From Bacteroidetes bacterium OLB11 (GTDB lineage Bacteria > Bacteroidota > Bacteroidia > Chitinophagales > Chitinophagaceae): a stretch of DNA of 45,134 nt. The notes under the pieces are model-generated. The model saw only the letters and a list, made by a program, of their open reading frames with translations, made no database searches and had not been told where the DNA came from. Made by a program: the position numbers and the translations under genes. The stretch is taken from assembly GCA_001567165.1 (NCBI GenBank), contig LNFQ01000052.1, positions 1 to 45,134 on the forward strand. Reading direction: 5' to 3'. This document shows, piece after piece, positions 8,701 to 16,556 of the stretch. Numbering within the stretch: position 1 is the stretch's first letter; every line of letters begins with the position of its first letter.

Positions 8701-10811
8701 AAATGGAATATAGTGCAAAAGTTACAAATTTGAGTAAAAACGAACAAGCCGTTACAGCCCGTTTATTACTAGATGATGCCCTCACTTTGGAATCTTTAGA
8801 TGATTTATTTCAAAATACAAAAACATTCAGTATCCAAATTCCAGCAGGTGAAAGCAGGCAAGTAAAATGGAAAATCAAAGTTCCAGCAGGATATACCAAC
8901 CCAGTAAGGATACGCAGCATTGCTCAAGCTAATCATATCAGCGATGGAGAAGAAAATATAATTCCTGTTGTATTGAACTCTACGCTCGTGACCGAAACAC
9001 TTCCGTTACCTGTGCGTCCTAATACACAAAAGAATTTTAGGTTAGAAAATTTATTAAAAAGTAAAAATTCAACTACGATTAAAAATTATCAAATGACAGT
9101 TGAATACACGCCCAATCCGGCATGGTATGCAATACAAAGTTTGCCATATCTCACCGAATACCCTTATGAATGTGCCGAGCAAACTTTTAACCGTTATTAT
9201 GCAAACGCATTGGCTGCTCATATTGCAAATTCAAACCCTAAAATCAAAGAAGTATTTTCGACATGGAAAGAAAAAGATACTCTCGCTCTTTTATCTAATT
9301 TATCAAAAAATGAAGAGCTAAAAAGTGCCTTACTCCAAGAAACGCCATGGGTGCTGAATGCAAAAAATGAAAGTGAACAAAAGAAGATGATTAGCACTTT
9401 GCTAAACACCAATCGCATGAGTCGTGAACTGGCAAAAGCCGTGCGAGAACTCGAAATAAAACAAACCATCAATGGTGGTTTTGCATGGTTTAAAGGAATG
9501 CCCGAAGATCGCTTTATGACACAGTATATTGTGAGTGGTATCGGAAAACTCATTCATCTTGGAGCGAAAGATGTGCAACAAGATGCCAAAATATTAGCGA
9601 TTGCCCAAAAAGCAATTCCATATCTAGATAAACAATTGAAAAAAGATTATGATGAATTATTACGCCTAAAAGTTAATTTATCCCAACAAGGAATTGGTTC
9701 ATACCAAATACAATATTTGTATATGAGAAGTTTTTTCAAAAATATTCCTATCAATCAAGAAGTGAAAACAGCATTTGATTTTTATCTTAAAAAATGTGCG
9801 ACCCATTGGACTATTCAAAGCAAATATTTACAAGCGATGAGTTCTATTGCCCTCTACAGATGGGACGACAAAAGCAATGCTATGAATATCGTGAAAGCAC
9901 TAAGAGAAAATGCAATTCATCATGAAGAATTTGGAATGTATTGGAAAGAAAATACGAACAGCTATTGGTGGTATCATGCACCAATAGAAACACAAAGCTT
10001 GATGATCGAACTTTTTAAAGAAGTAGCACAAAGTGAAAATGAAGTTGATGAACTGAAAGTATGGCTGCTAAAAAACAAACAGACCAATCATTGGAAAACG
10101 ACCAAAGCCACAGCAGACGCTTGTTATGCCCTTTTGCTCAATGGCACTTATTGGTTAGCCGCCGAGCCGGAAGTGAATATCAAATTAGGAAACTTTCCTA
10201 TTGATATGAGTAAGGGAAATAAGGAAGCTGGTAGCGGATATCAAAAGATAAATATTAATGGTGAAAAAATAACACCCGAATATGGAAATATCTCTGTAGA
10301 AGTGAAAAGCAACCAATCTATAGGCACTACATGGGGAGCTGTGTATTGGCAATACTTTGAGCAACTCGATCAAATACAAAGTAGTGAAACGGGTTTAAAA
10401 CTAAGTAAACAACTTTATAAAATTAATCATACCGATAAAGGAGAAACACTCATTCCTATTCAAGAAGGAAATCCATTGCATGTTGGAGATAAAGTGAAGG
10501 TTCGCATTGAGCTTCGAGTAGATCGCCCTTACGAATATGTCCACTTGAAAGATATGCGAGCTGCTTGTTTTGAACCATTGAACGTCATTAGCCATTATCA
10601 ATATCAAGGTGGGCTTGGGTATTATGAATCGACCAAAGATTTGGCAACACATTTCTTTTTTCATTATTTACAAAAAGGAGTTTATGTTTTTGAATATCCA
10701 TTATTTGTGACCAATAAAGGTGATTTTTCGAATGGAATTTCAACGATACAATGTATGTATGCCCCTGAATTTAGTAGCCACAGTGAAGGAATACGAGTGA
10801 AGGTAGAATAA
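5574..10811 (+). CDS. Alpha-2-macroglobulin family protein, main part (MG2, A2M and thioester domains)
   Basis: In the frame that is valid from about 5617 the protein shows a tetratricopeptide-like start, macroglobulin beta domains including the MG2 signature FIFTDRGLYRPNQLIYFKG, an A2M domain (AFFFPQLQTNAEGN, ESLTRWKLMAFAHTND) and the thioester motif YECAEQTFNR with Cys near residue 1200 of this frame, followed by an alpha/alpha toroid and a C-terminal beta domain. Family knowledge: bacterial A2M-like proteins are envelope proteins thought to trap foreign proteases by a thioester-linked bait mechanism, and many are encoded beside the peptidoglycan synthase pbpC. No pbpC is seen here: acs follows on the opposite strand. 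The intact CxEQ argues for an active thioester. The raw start at 5574 lies in the out-of-frame overlap with the previous fragment and is not the true start. Confidence 0.88.
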   Translation: MISTYCDWSFFIKKVFLSNKEALYIKQLKAIEEKYHHHKQAAKASFFLARIYSEKKEMLQKAIEKCSTISHQFPNSEAAYLANEFINNHSRPVLNLKTEKAILPDKPSLALLEFKNVSNIYFKIVPITQEELQNVSFYNRDYSSLLSKTPIKKWEKNISDKNDYLLHSTEIKIEALPLGLFAVLLSESKDFNSKSETSVAIINSSNLAYVVQTPVVGASTAYIVHRESGEPIANASLRLWKQEYDYKKQKYNATLVSTLTSNAEGKVNFDLNHRYESYYFEVSKGNDHLYLNDYISIYNSTPTQTPQEIKTFIFTDRGLYRPNQLIYFKGIVLQLNASKKSKVLAGFKTQVILKDYNRNEVQKIDVTTNENGSFQGTFKAPEGLLNGTFTIYTPNGSQTIQIEEYKRPKFEVLFDTLISSYKLNETIQVKGKALAFSGNEIDGATVSYRVYRNARFPYYWHFYRGGRPQSPQREITHGKTTTLPDGTFTISFDALPDENIDKKTIPVFEYTIEADITDLNGETRSGSSNVSVSYQNLLLQIETPENQNIKDFKQLTVYASNLDGGVIPQEIDLSLKKLKSPQQAYRSRLWGKPEYYSISEKEFRNDFPFDEYQDENNHFNWQEEKTIWNLHLKVNQKEAQSVKSPNEEGWYVLEAHTIDKDKNPIVEKKYIRLYKENGVALPDEKLIVRSSKENAEPNEKINIEIITPYPHSHLIYESTQASSIQKDQWIHLEKTYSETKTISEADRGGFNIVCWYVKNNRFYSKTHFINIPWSNKDLNISLETYREKIQPGTDQEWTIKISGNKKEKVSAELLASMYDASLDAYRKHEWSPFSIFKTNYSANIWSSSLNFQIENSRVIFTPEYQYIKNYELIYPSLQTWGLVNQYAYPIAYRTRGGMDYNMDAPMLEKGIVRSSSSFEMPSPALLAEGTMLQEGIEGDATKAINKKEIPAKEENKPKNDKMDEGMIRSNLAETAFFFPQLQTNAEGNVFLKFKAPESLTRWKLMAFAHTNDLQSAYFSANVTTQKELMIIPNTPRFLREGDQMEYSAKVTNLSKNEQAVTARLLLDDALTLESLDDLFQNTKTFSIQIPAGESRQVKWKIKVPAGYTNPVRIRSIAQANHISDGEENIIPVVLNSTLVTETLPLPVRPNTQKNFRLENLLKSKNSTTIKNYQMTVEYTPNPAWYAIQSLPYLTEYPYECAEQTFNRYYANALAAHIANSNPKIKEVFSTWKEKDTLALLSNLSKNEELKSALLQETPWVLNAKNESEQKKMISTLLNTNRMSRELAKAVRELEIKQTINGGFAWFKGMPEDRFMTQYIVSGIGKLIHLGAKDVQQDAKILAIAQKAIPYLDKQLKKDYDELLRLKVNLSQQGIGSYQIQYLYMRSFFKNIPINQEVKTAFDFYLKKCATHWTIQSKYLQAMSSIALYRWDDKSNAMNIVKALRENAIHHEEFGMYWKENTNSYWWYHAPIETQSLMIELFKEVAQSENEVDELKVWLLKNKQTNHWKTTKATADACYALLLNGTYWLAAEPEVNIKLGNFPIDMSKGNKEAGSGYQKININGEKITPEYGNISVEVKSNQSIGTTWGAVYWQYFEQLDQIQSSETGLKLSKQLYKINHTDKGETLIPIQEGNPLHVGDKVKVRIELRVDRPYEYVHLKDMRAACFEPLNVISHYQYQGGLGYYESTKDLATHFFFHYLQKGVYVFEYPLFVTNKGDFSNGISTIQCMYAPEFSSHSEGIRVKVE

Positions 10812-11011
10812 ATGAATTAATGGTTAGTGGCCTAATTATGCCTAAAAGACGTTGACCCCTTTTACTGACATTGATACTCATAATTCACTCAATCTGCAAT
10901 TGCCTTACTTGCCTATAGCACCACACACAATAATCCCCCTTTTCTACTCCTACTCACATCCATTTCATTTTATTGAGTTGGTAAAATCAATTGCTCAAAA
11001 GCTTGATAAAA

Positions 11012-12958
11012 TTACTTCATCCCTTTCATAATTTCATCTAAAACTTCGGGGTTAAGAATCGAGTGAGTATCTCCAATTTGATGCACTTCCCCTTCTGCAA
11101 TTTTACGCAATATTCTTCTCATAATTTTCCCACTTCTAGTTTTTGGCAATCCGCTCACAAATTGAATTTTATCCGGTTTAGCAATTGCACCAATATTTTC
11201 AGTCACCCTATTCAAAATATGATGCTCTATTGCATTTAAATCTGGGTTTTGAATATGAGATGCTAAAATAATAAACGCATATATCCCCTGTCCTTTTATA
11301 TCATGCGGATAACCCACTACTGCACTTTCAATCACAATATCAGATGAGTCAATTGCATTTTCAACTTCGGCTGTGCCAATGCGATGCCCACTCACATTGA
11401 GTACATCATCCACTCTACCTGTTATTCGATAATTGCCTTCTGTGTCTCTAAAACATCCATCACCTGTAAAATATAAATCTTTATAGGTTGAAAAATAAGT
11501 TAAGCGACAACGCTCATGGTCACGGTATGTCGTGCGAATAATACTTGGCCATGGAAATTGTATACATAAATTACCTTTGATTGTTTCTTTTGGTAATGTA
11601 AATGATGCGGCATCACTTCCTTCAATGATTTTTCCATCTTCATCCATTAAAACCGGTTGAATTCCGGGTAAGGGTAACGTTGCATAAGAAGGTTTTTCCG
11701 GTGTAACTCCTGCAAGGTTGGATATCATACAAGCGCCGGTTTCTGTCTGCCACCAAGTATCCACAATGCTACATTTTTTTCTTCCTATTTTTTCATGAAA
11801 CCAAATCCACGCATCTTCATTGATGGGCTCTCCTACTGAGCCTAATTTCGTCAAGCTACTTAAATCTTTTCCTTTTAAAAATTCATCTCCATAACTCATC
11901 AAACTCCGAATGGCAGTTGGTGCTGTATAGAGAATATTCACTCGATGTTTCTCAACTATATCCCAAAAGCGACCTGCGTTAGGATAGGTGGGTGTTCCTT
12001 CAAACATCAGTACTGTAGCACCTGCACACAAAGGGGCATAAATGGTGTATGTATGTCCTGTAATCCAGCCTATATCAGCAGTACAGAAAAAGATTTCATT
12101 GGGTTGATACTGAAAAACATTTACAAACGAATATGTTGAAAATACCATATATCCAGCACAAGTATGTACAACTCCTTTTGGTTTGCCGGTGCTTCCACTT
12201 GTGTATAAAATAAAAAGAGGGTCTTCGGCATTCATCGTTTCGACTTCACAGGCTGGAAATGATTTTACTTTTTCTATTTCATCATGCCACCACACATCTC
12301 TCCCAATCTGCATATTGATAGGGCTTCCGGTATGTTTTAATACTATTGATTTTTTGATAAAATCAATAGCCATTAGCGCTTCGTCCATTATTTTTTTCAA
12401 AGGAGTTTCTTTATTTCCACGATAGGCGGCATCTTGTGTAATCACGATAGAAGCTTGGGTATCATTGATTCTGTCCACAATACTTTTTGCACTAAATCCT
12501 CCAAAAATCACGCTATGTATAGCCCCAATTCTTGCACATGCCAACACTGCAATCAATAGCTCCGGAACCATTCCCATATAGATAATCACTCGGTCTCCTT
12601 TTTTCACATCATTATTCTTTAAAACATTGGCCATCAGAGATACTCGTTGATGGAGTTCTCTATACGTGATTTGAATACTCTCCTCATTTGGATTATTAGG
12701 TTCCCAAATGAATGCTACTTTATCTCCATTTTTCTCTAAGTGCCTATCAATACAGTTTTCAGTGATATTAAGTTGAGCATTTTTAAACCATTCCACTTTA
12801 GGTTCTTTAAAGTTCCATTGCAACACTTCACTGTCGGGTGCTTTTTTCCATTGAAAATGGGAAGCAATATCTAACCAAAATGCTTGTGGATTTTCAACAC
12901 TTTTTCGATATGCTTCATGATACTGTTCTAATGAATGAATTTGATATGGATATGGCAT
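11012..12958 (-). CDS. acs: Acetyl-coenzyme A synthetase (AMP-forming)
   Basis: This enzyme converts acetate, ATP and CoA into acetyl-CoA, AMP and diphosphate in the cytoplasm. The 648-residue length is normal for the family. Visible motifs are the ATP-binding P-loop-like YTSGSTGKPKGV, the adenylate-forming core DTWWQTETGA, the hinge/CoA region YRITGRVDDVLNVSGHRIGTAEVENAI and the C-terminal KTRSGKIMRRILRKIA, whose Lys is the usual acetylation-controlled catalytic residue. It is transcribed away from paaBCD across a 350-base gap. Acetyl-CoA is an end product of phenylacetate breakdown, so the pairing is metabolically sensible, but no shared control is shown. I saw no clear -7 element just upstream. 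Confidence 0.95.
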   Translation of the reverse strand: MPYPYQIHSLEQYHEAYRKSVENPQAFWLDIASHFQWKKAPDSEVLQWNFKEPKVEWFKNAQLNITENCIDRHLEKNGDKVAFIWEPNNPNEESIQITYRELHQRVSLMANVLKNNDVKKGDRVIIYMGMVPELLIAVLACARIGAIHSVIFGGFSAKSIVDRINDTQASIVITQDAAYRGNKETPLKKIMDEALMAIDFIKKSIVLKHTGSPINMQIGRDVWWHDEIEKVKSFPACEVETMNAEDPLFILYTSGSTGKPKGVVHTCAGYMVFSTYSFVNVFQYQPNEIFFCTADIGWITGHTYTIYAPLCAGATVLMFEGTPTYPNAGRFWDIVEKHRVNILYTAPTAIRSLMSYGDEFLKGKDLSSLTKLGSVGEPINEDAWIWFHEKIGRKKCSIVDTWWQTETGACMISNLAGVTPEKPSYATLPLPGIQPVLMDEDGKIIEGSDAASFTLPKETIKGNLCIQFPWPSIIRTTYRDHERCRLTYFSTYKDLYFTGDGCFRDTEGNYRITGRVDDVLNVSGHRIGTAEVENAIDSSDIVIESAVVGYPHDIKGQGIYAFIILASHIQNPDLNAIEHHILNRVTENIGAIAKPDKIQFVSGLPKTRSGKIMRRILRKIAEGEVHQIGDTHSILNPEVLDEIMKGMK

Positions 12959-13220
12959 TTCTTTGATTTTTTTTTAAAAGTAAATTTTTGAATTCTAAAA
13001 TTAAACCTAAGTTACGCATTTGAATTATAGATAGAAGAAAATTATTCAAAAAATTTATAAAATAATGGGAAAAAGTATCCTTTAATTTGATTTTGAGCAG
13101 TTGAAATCGCATTTTCATATAACGAAGAATTGAATGTATAATTTAGATTAAAACAAACATTTGTTTTTTAAAAATAAGTTGCAGACTTTGGAGCAAGCCA
13201 TGTTAGCTGAAAGCCTTGAT

Positions 13221-13252
13221 ATTATTGGAATAAAATCTTTTATTCCAATAAT
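13221..13252. promoter_or_regulatory. Perfect 32-base palindrome upstream of paaB (candidate operator)
   Basis: Two perfect 15-base arms, ATTATTGGAATAAAA and its reverse complement, flank a 2-base centre (TC). There is no GC-rich stem with a T-tail, so it does not look like a terminator. It lies just upstream of where the -33 contact of the paaB promoter should be. It is probably the site of a dimeric regulator, perhaps a phenylacetyl-CoA-responsive one; the regulator is not in this window. The rest of the 12959-13308 gap holds no gene that I can see. Confidence 0.55.
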
Positions 13253-13280
13253 TATTTTTAAAATAATCAAAACAAAAGAT

Positions 13281-13288
13281 TATATTTG
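13281..13288 (+). promoter_or_regulatory. -7 promoter element of paaB
   Basis: TATATTTG matches the Bacteroidota -7 consensus TAnnTTTG and lies 20 bases before the ATG of paaB. The -33 region is only T-rich (13255-13259), with no exact TTTG, so activation by a regulator is possible. A promoter placed directly before paaB shows that paaB is the first gene of its transcript here. Confidence 0.55.
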
Positions 13289-13308
13289 CTATACTAAAAA
13301 TCAAAATC

Positions 13309-13597
13309 ATGGATAAAAATACATGGCCACTTTGGGAAATTTTCATAAGAAGTAAAGCAGGACTAGACCATAAGCATGCAGGAAGCTTGCATGCAGCAGA
13401 TGCAAAAATGGCGATTGAAATGGCAAGAGATGTTTATACACGTCGTCAAGAAGGAGTCAGTATTTGGGCAGTAGAAAGCAGTAATCTACACGCTTCCAAT
13501 CCAGATGATGCTGAAATTTTTTTATGACCCAGCAAACGATAAAATTTATAGACATCCTACGTTTTATGTGTTGCCAGACAGTATAAAACACATGTAA
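13309..13597 (+). CDS. paaB: 1,2-phenylacetyl-CoA epoxidase subunit PaaB (frame broken by one extra T)
   Basis: PaaB is a small structural subunit of the PaaABCE multicomponent monooxygenase that epoxidises the ring of phenylacetyl-CoA. The raw frame stops at 13527 after 72 residues (WPLWEIFIRSKAGLDHKHAGSLHAAD is typical PaaB). Removing one T from the T7 run at 13517-13523 continues it as DDAEIFYDPANDKIYRHPTF to a stop at 13595-13597. This gives 95 residues, the usual PaaB length. I regard the shift as sequencing error. paaC begins 26 bases downstream, so the two are co-transcribed. Confidence 0.88.
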
Positions 13598-13623
13598 TTT
13601 TTTTTAATTTTAATAAAAGAAAA

Positions 13624-14382
13624 ATGAAAGAAACTCTTTTAAAATATGTGCTTCATTTAGCCGATAACGAATTAATACATGGGCATCGGCTTAGTGAATG
13701 GTGTGGACATGCCCCCAATTTAGAGATTGATATTGCCATGTCTAATTTAGCCCTAGACAATATAGGCACAGCAAGAAGTTTGTATCAATATGCTGCATCC
13801 ATTGAGGGGAATGGAAAAACAGAAGATAGCTATCCCTATTTAAGAGATGAACGAGATTTTTATAATTTTCTTTTAGTAGAGCAGCCTAGAGGGGATTTTG
13901 CAGAAACAATTGCAAGGTGTTTTTATTATGACGCTTATCAAGTTCATTTTTATACCGAACTCCAAAAGAGCACAGATACACATCTCGCTGCTATTGCCGA
14001 AAAATCATTAAAAGAAGTTGCTTATCATCTTCGATTTTCAAGTGGGTGGATTGCCCGACTAGGAGATGGCACCGATGAAAGTAAAGAAAAAATGCAACAT
14101 GCCCTCAATAAATATAAACCATATTGTGATGAAATGTTTCATCTTGTGTTTGAACTAGATTTGATAAATAGTGGTGTTGCCCCGGATGTTAGTCAATTAC
14201 AAGAGCTTTGGGAAAAAACGATTTCTGAAACAATCCATGAAGCAACTCTTTCTTATCCTTTAAATGTAGAAAAAAATCCATTTTTCTTAAATGGTAAAAA
14301 TGGAATTCATACAGAACATTTAGGTTTTATTCTTGCACAAATGCAATACCTACAAAGAACTAATCCTCAAGCTACCTGGTAA
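13624..14382 (+). CDS. paaC: 1,2-phenylacetyl-CoA epoxidase subunit PaaC
   Basis: The 252-residue length is normal for PaaC, the ferritin-like non-catalytic partner that forms the heterodimer core with the catalytic subunit PaaA. Recognisable family segments include LLKYVLHLADNELIHGHRLSEWCGHAP near the start, DNIGTARSLYQYAA, AYQVHFYTEL and EVAYHLRFSSGWIARLGDGTDES. Only 15 bases separate it from paaD, so they form one operon. The diiron partner PaaA and the reductase PaaE are not in this window and must be elsewhere for the complex to work. Confidence 0.93.
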   Translation: MKETLLKYVLHLADNELIHGHRLSEWCGHAPNLEIDIAMSNLALDNIGTARSLYQYAASIEGNGKTEDSYPYLRDERDFYNFLLVEQPRGDFAETIARCFYYDAYQVHFYTELQKSTDTHLAAIAEKSLKEVAYHLRFSSGWIARLGDGTDESKEKMQHALNKYKPYCDEMFHLVFELDLINSGVAPDVSQLQELWEKTISETIHEATLSYPLNVEKNPFFLNGKNGIHTEHLGFILAQMQYLQRTNPQATW

Positions 14383-14397
14383 TTATTTAGATAAAAA

Positions 14398-14868
14398 ATG
14401 ATAGACAAAGAAACCATTTATCTAATATTAGAATCAATCAGCGACCCTGAGATTCCGGTACTTTCTATTATTGATTTGGGAATTGTTCGAGATGTGATTG
14501 TGAAAGATGATAGCGTGATTGTGGCTATTACCCCCACTTATAGTGGCTGCCCAGCAATGGATATGATTGCCAATCAAATTAAAATGCAGCTTTTAATAAA
14601 TGGTTATCAACATGTTGAAATTCAAGAAGTATTATCACCCGCTTGGACTACCGACTGGATGAGCAATCAAGGAAAACAAAAATTAAAAGAATATGGTATT
14701 AGTCCTCCATCAAGACTTTTGAATGCCCAAAATCAAACAGAAGTTATTTGTCCGCGATGTGATAGCACGCATACAGAATTGATTAGTGAATTTGGTTCAA
14801 CTGCCTGTAAATCAATGTATAAATGCTTAGATTGTTTAGAACCATTTGATTATTTTAAATGCCATTAA
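14398..14868 (+). CDS. paaD: Phenylacetate-CoA oxygenase assembly protein PaaD (PaaJ)
   Basis: The protein has a MIP18/DUF59 domain (SISDPEIPVLSIIDLGIVRDV, TYSGCPAMDMIANQI) followed by a C-terminal zinc-ribbon-like section with paired cysteines (CPRCDSTHTELIS, ACKSMYKCLDCLEPF). This is the typical architecture of PaaD, which is needed for iron-sulfur or diiron maturation of the epoxidase. The 156-residue length is normal. It ends the paaBCD transcript; the next gene, queH, starts 45 bases on with its own promoter-like element. Confidence 0.93.
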   Translation: MIDKETIYLILESISDPEIPVLSIIDLGIVRDVIVKDDSVIVAITPTYSGCPAMDMIANQIKMQLLINGYQHVEIQEVLSPAWTTDWMSNQGKQKLKEYGISPPSRLLNAQNQTEVICPRCDSTHTELISEFGSTACKSMYKCLDCLEPFDYFKCH

Positions 14869-14901
14869 TTTTTATAATATTGCGAAATAAAACAAAATAT
14901 G

Positions 14902-14909
14902 TATTTTTG
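14902..14909 (+). promoter_or_regulatory. -7 promoter element abutting queH (predicted leaderless mRNA)
   Basis: TATTTTTG matches TAnnTTTG and leaves only 4 bases before the ATG of queH, so transcription should begin at or next to the start codon. No exact -33 TTTG is seen. Confidence 0.45.
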
Positions 14910-14913
14910 AAAA

Positions 14914-15579
14914 ATGTCATTTGAAAGAGAAAAATTGATTTTACCAAACAATGGAAAAAGGTTATTGCTCCATTCTTGTTGTGCTCCATGTTCGGGTGAA
15001 GTGATGGAAGCAATTATTGCTTCAGAAATTGATTTTACTATCTATTTTTACAACCCCAATATACATCCCAAAAAAGAATACGATATTAGAAAGGAGGAAA
15101 ATATTCGATTTGCAGAAAAGCATAAAATCCCATTTATTGATGCTGATTATGATATGGATAATTGGTTTGAACGAGCCAAAGGAATGGAGATGGCACCAGA
15201 AAGAGGAATACGATGCACGATGTGTTTTGATATGCGATTTGAGAAAACGGCTCTTTATGCCTCAGAAAATGGGTTTGATGTGATTTCAAGTTCATTAGGG
15301 ATTTCCCGTTGGAAAAATATGGATCAAATAAACGATTGTGGCTTACGAGCAGCAAGCCATTATGAAGGAATTACCTATTGGACATATAATTGGCGTAAAA
15401 AGGGAGGTTCAAAAAGAATGTTGGATATTAGTAAGCAAGAACATTTTTATATGCAGGAGTATTGCGGTTGTGCCTATTCATTACGTGATACAAATCATTG
15501 GAGGGAAAAAAATAATCGTGAAAAAATTAAAATAGGTGTAAAATACTATGGCGATTCTGAAAATGACACACAAGAATAA
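14914..15579 (+). CDS. queH: Epoxyqueuosine reductase QueH
   Basis: QueH catalyses the last step of queuosine synthesis, reducing epoxyqueuosine to queuosine in tRNA, as a non-homologous replacement of QueG. The 221-residue protein carries the family cysteine motifs [14 protein letters not shown] near the N-terminus, [13 protein letters not shown] in the middle and [12 protein letters not shown] near the C-terminus, which hold the metal and iron-sulfur centres. The segment [16 protein letters not shown] is also typical. It follows paaD by 45 bases but probably has its own promoter. Confidence 0.93.
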   Translation: MSFEREKLILPNNGKRLLLHSCCAPCSGEVMEAIIASEIDFTIYFYNPNIHPKKEYDIRKEENIRFAEKHKIPFIDADYDMDNWFERAKGMEMAPERGIRCTMCFDMRFEKTALYASENGFDVISSSLGISRWKNMDQINDCGLRAASHYEGITYWTYNWRKKGGSKRMLDISKQEHFYMQEYCGCAYSLRDTNHWREKNNREKIKIGVKYYGDSENDTQE

Positions 15580-15722
15580 TTGATAATTATAGGTTTTCTG
15601 TTTGACTTAATGAGCGAAGGCTTTCCTTTTTTTGACTTACACACAAAGCCATTCAAAAAAAATTTAACCCGCTAACAAAATCTCTACGCTAATACTTCCC
15701 CTCTACTTAAAAATACGAAGTC

Positions 15723-16011
15723 ATGAACAGAAAAACAACTTTTCTCCTCGAATTTGCCTTCGTTGCACTATCCAAAATAAATTATACAAAAACAAACGTG
15801 GATAGCCTCAATGAGCAATTACATTCTTTATTTACTAACCTAGCCAAAGCCACACTTCCAAAGCTCTTCAACCGGGATACATCCTGTTGATTTTAATTTT
15901 AGTATCTTCATTCCTTTAACCCACATTAAAGTCAGTCATAATCCATTAGTGAAAGCTGTATTTAAGCAATCTGAAAATGTATTTGAAAAAACGCTTCTAG
16001 TATATATTTAA
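15723..16011 (+). pseudogene. Short hypothetical gene with a frame break
   Basis: An ATG at 15723 opens a 56-residue frame (MNRKTTFLLEFAFVALSK...) ending at a TGA near 15890. One frame over, the text continues as STGIHPVDFNFSIFIPLTH and runs to a stop at 16009-16011, giving about 95 residues in all. I do not recognise the family. The break is not in an obvious homopolymer, unlike most other breaks in the window, so true decay is possible. The stretch from 15580 to 15722 shows nothing. Confidence 0.3.
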
Positions 16012-16099
16012 TTACCAAATTCCTTAATCTTAGGGCTGTATTTTCTTATAATCACACTAAACGAACAATGATTTTATAATAAATTATTATTCAATAATC

Positions 16100-16519
16100 A
16101 TGAAAAGTATTTTTATAATTTGAATAGTGATTTTGTTTTGTCTATCATGTAGCAAAAAATGAACAAAAAAATATAGATGAAGATAAGCTCACTACATTAG
16201 AAATTGAAGAAATCTATTTTTAGACAGATAGTAAGATGTTCTTTGATTTTTGTGGCAGAACACGGAGGTTTATGAGTAAATCCCTCATACCCCCAATGGT
16301 GCGATATATATAAGGTCTCCATATTTTGGAGATTCTAAAAGGTGGGAAACGAATGGTATCAACAAGATTTACAATAGTTCCTTAATATACTTTTACACTA
16401 CACCAGATTAATATTTTCAGCTTCATGCAATTAAAAACATGAGGTAGAATCATTGAACCAATAGTCATAGTCTTTAAAAGTAATATTAATCAAACGAAAG
16501 TTGCTCCAATTGGCCTTTA
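16100..16519 (+). pseudogene. Decayed lipoprotein-like gene
   Basis: An ATG at 16100 starts a lipoprotein-like leader (MKSIFII, stop, IVILFCLSCSKK) with a lipobox-like LSC. Continuations appear in shifting frames (EQKNIDEDKLTTLEIEEIYF; then RSPYFGDSKRWETNGINK; then GRIIEPIVIVFKSN). Several in-frame stops and shifts occur in 400 bases, too many for the homopolymer errors seen elsewhere. I read it as a dead gene of unknown family; the next gene, mnmG, is on the other strand. Confidence 0.4.
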
Positions 16520-16556
16520 ACTCAAATTACACATTCGAAATTTAGAAAGAAATAAA

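Noticed and set aside
10812..11011. Possible small gene between the A2M-type gene and acs
   Set aside because: No frame of useful length, promoter element or terminator was visible in these 200 bases.
13200..13318. Short plus-strand frame MLAESLDIIGIKSF before paaB as a paaA remnant
   Set aside because: It does not resemble the PaaA C-terminus and its codons span the palindrome, so it is most likely chance.
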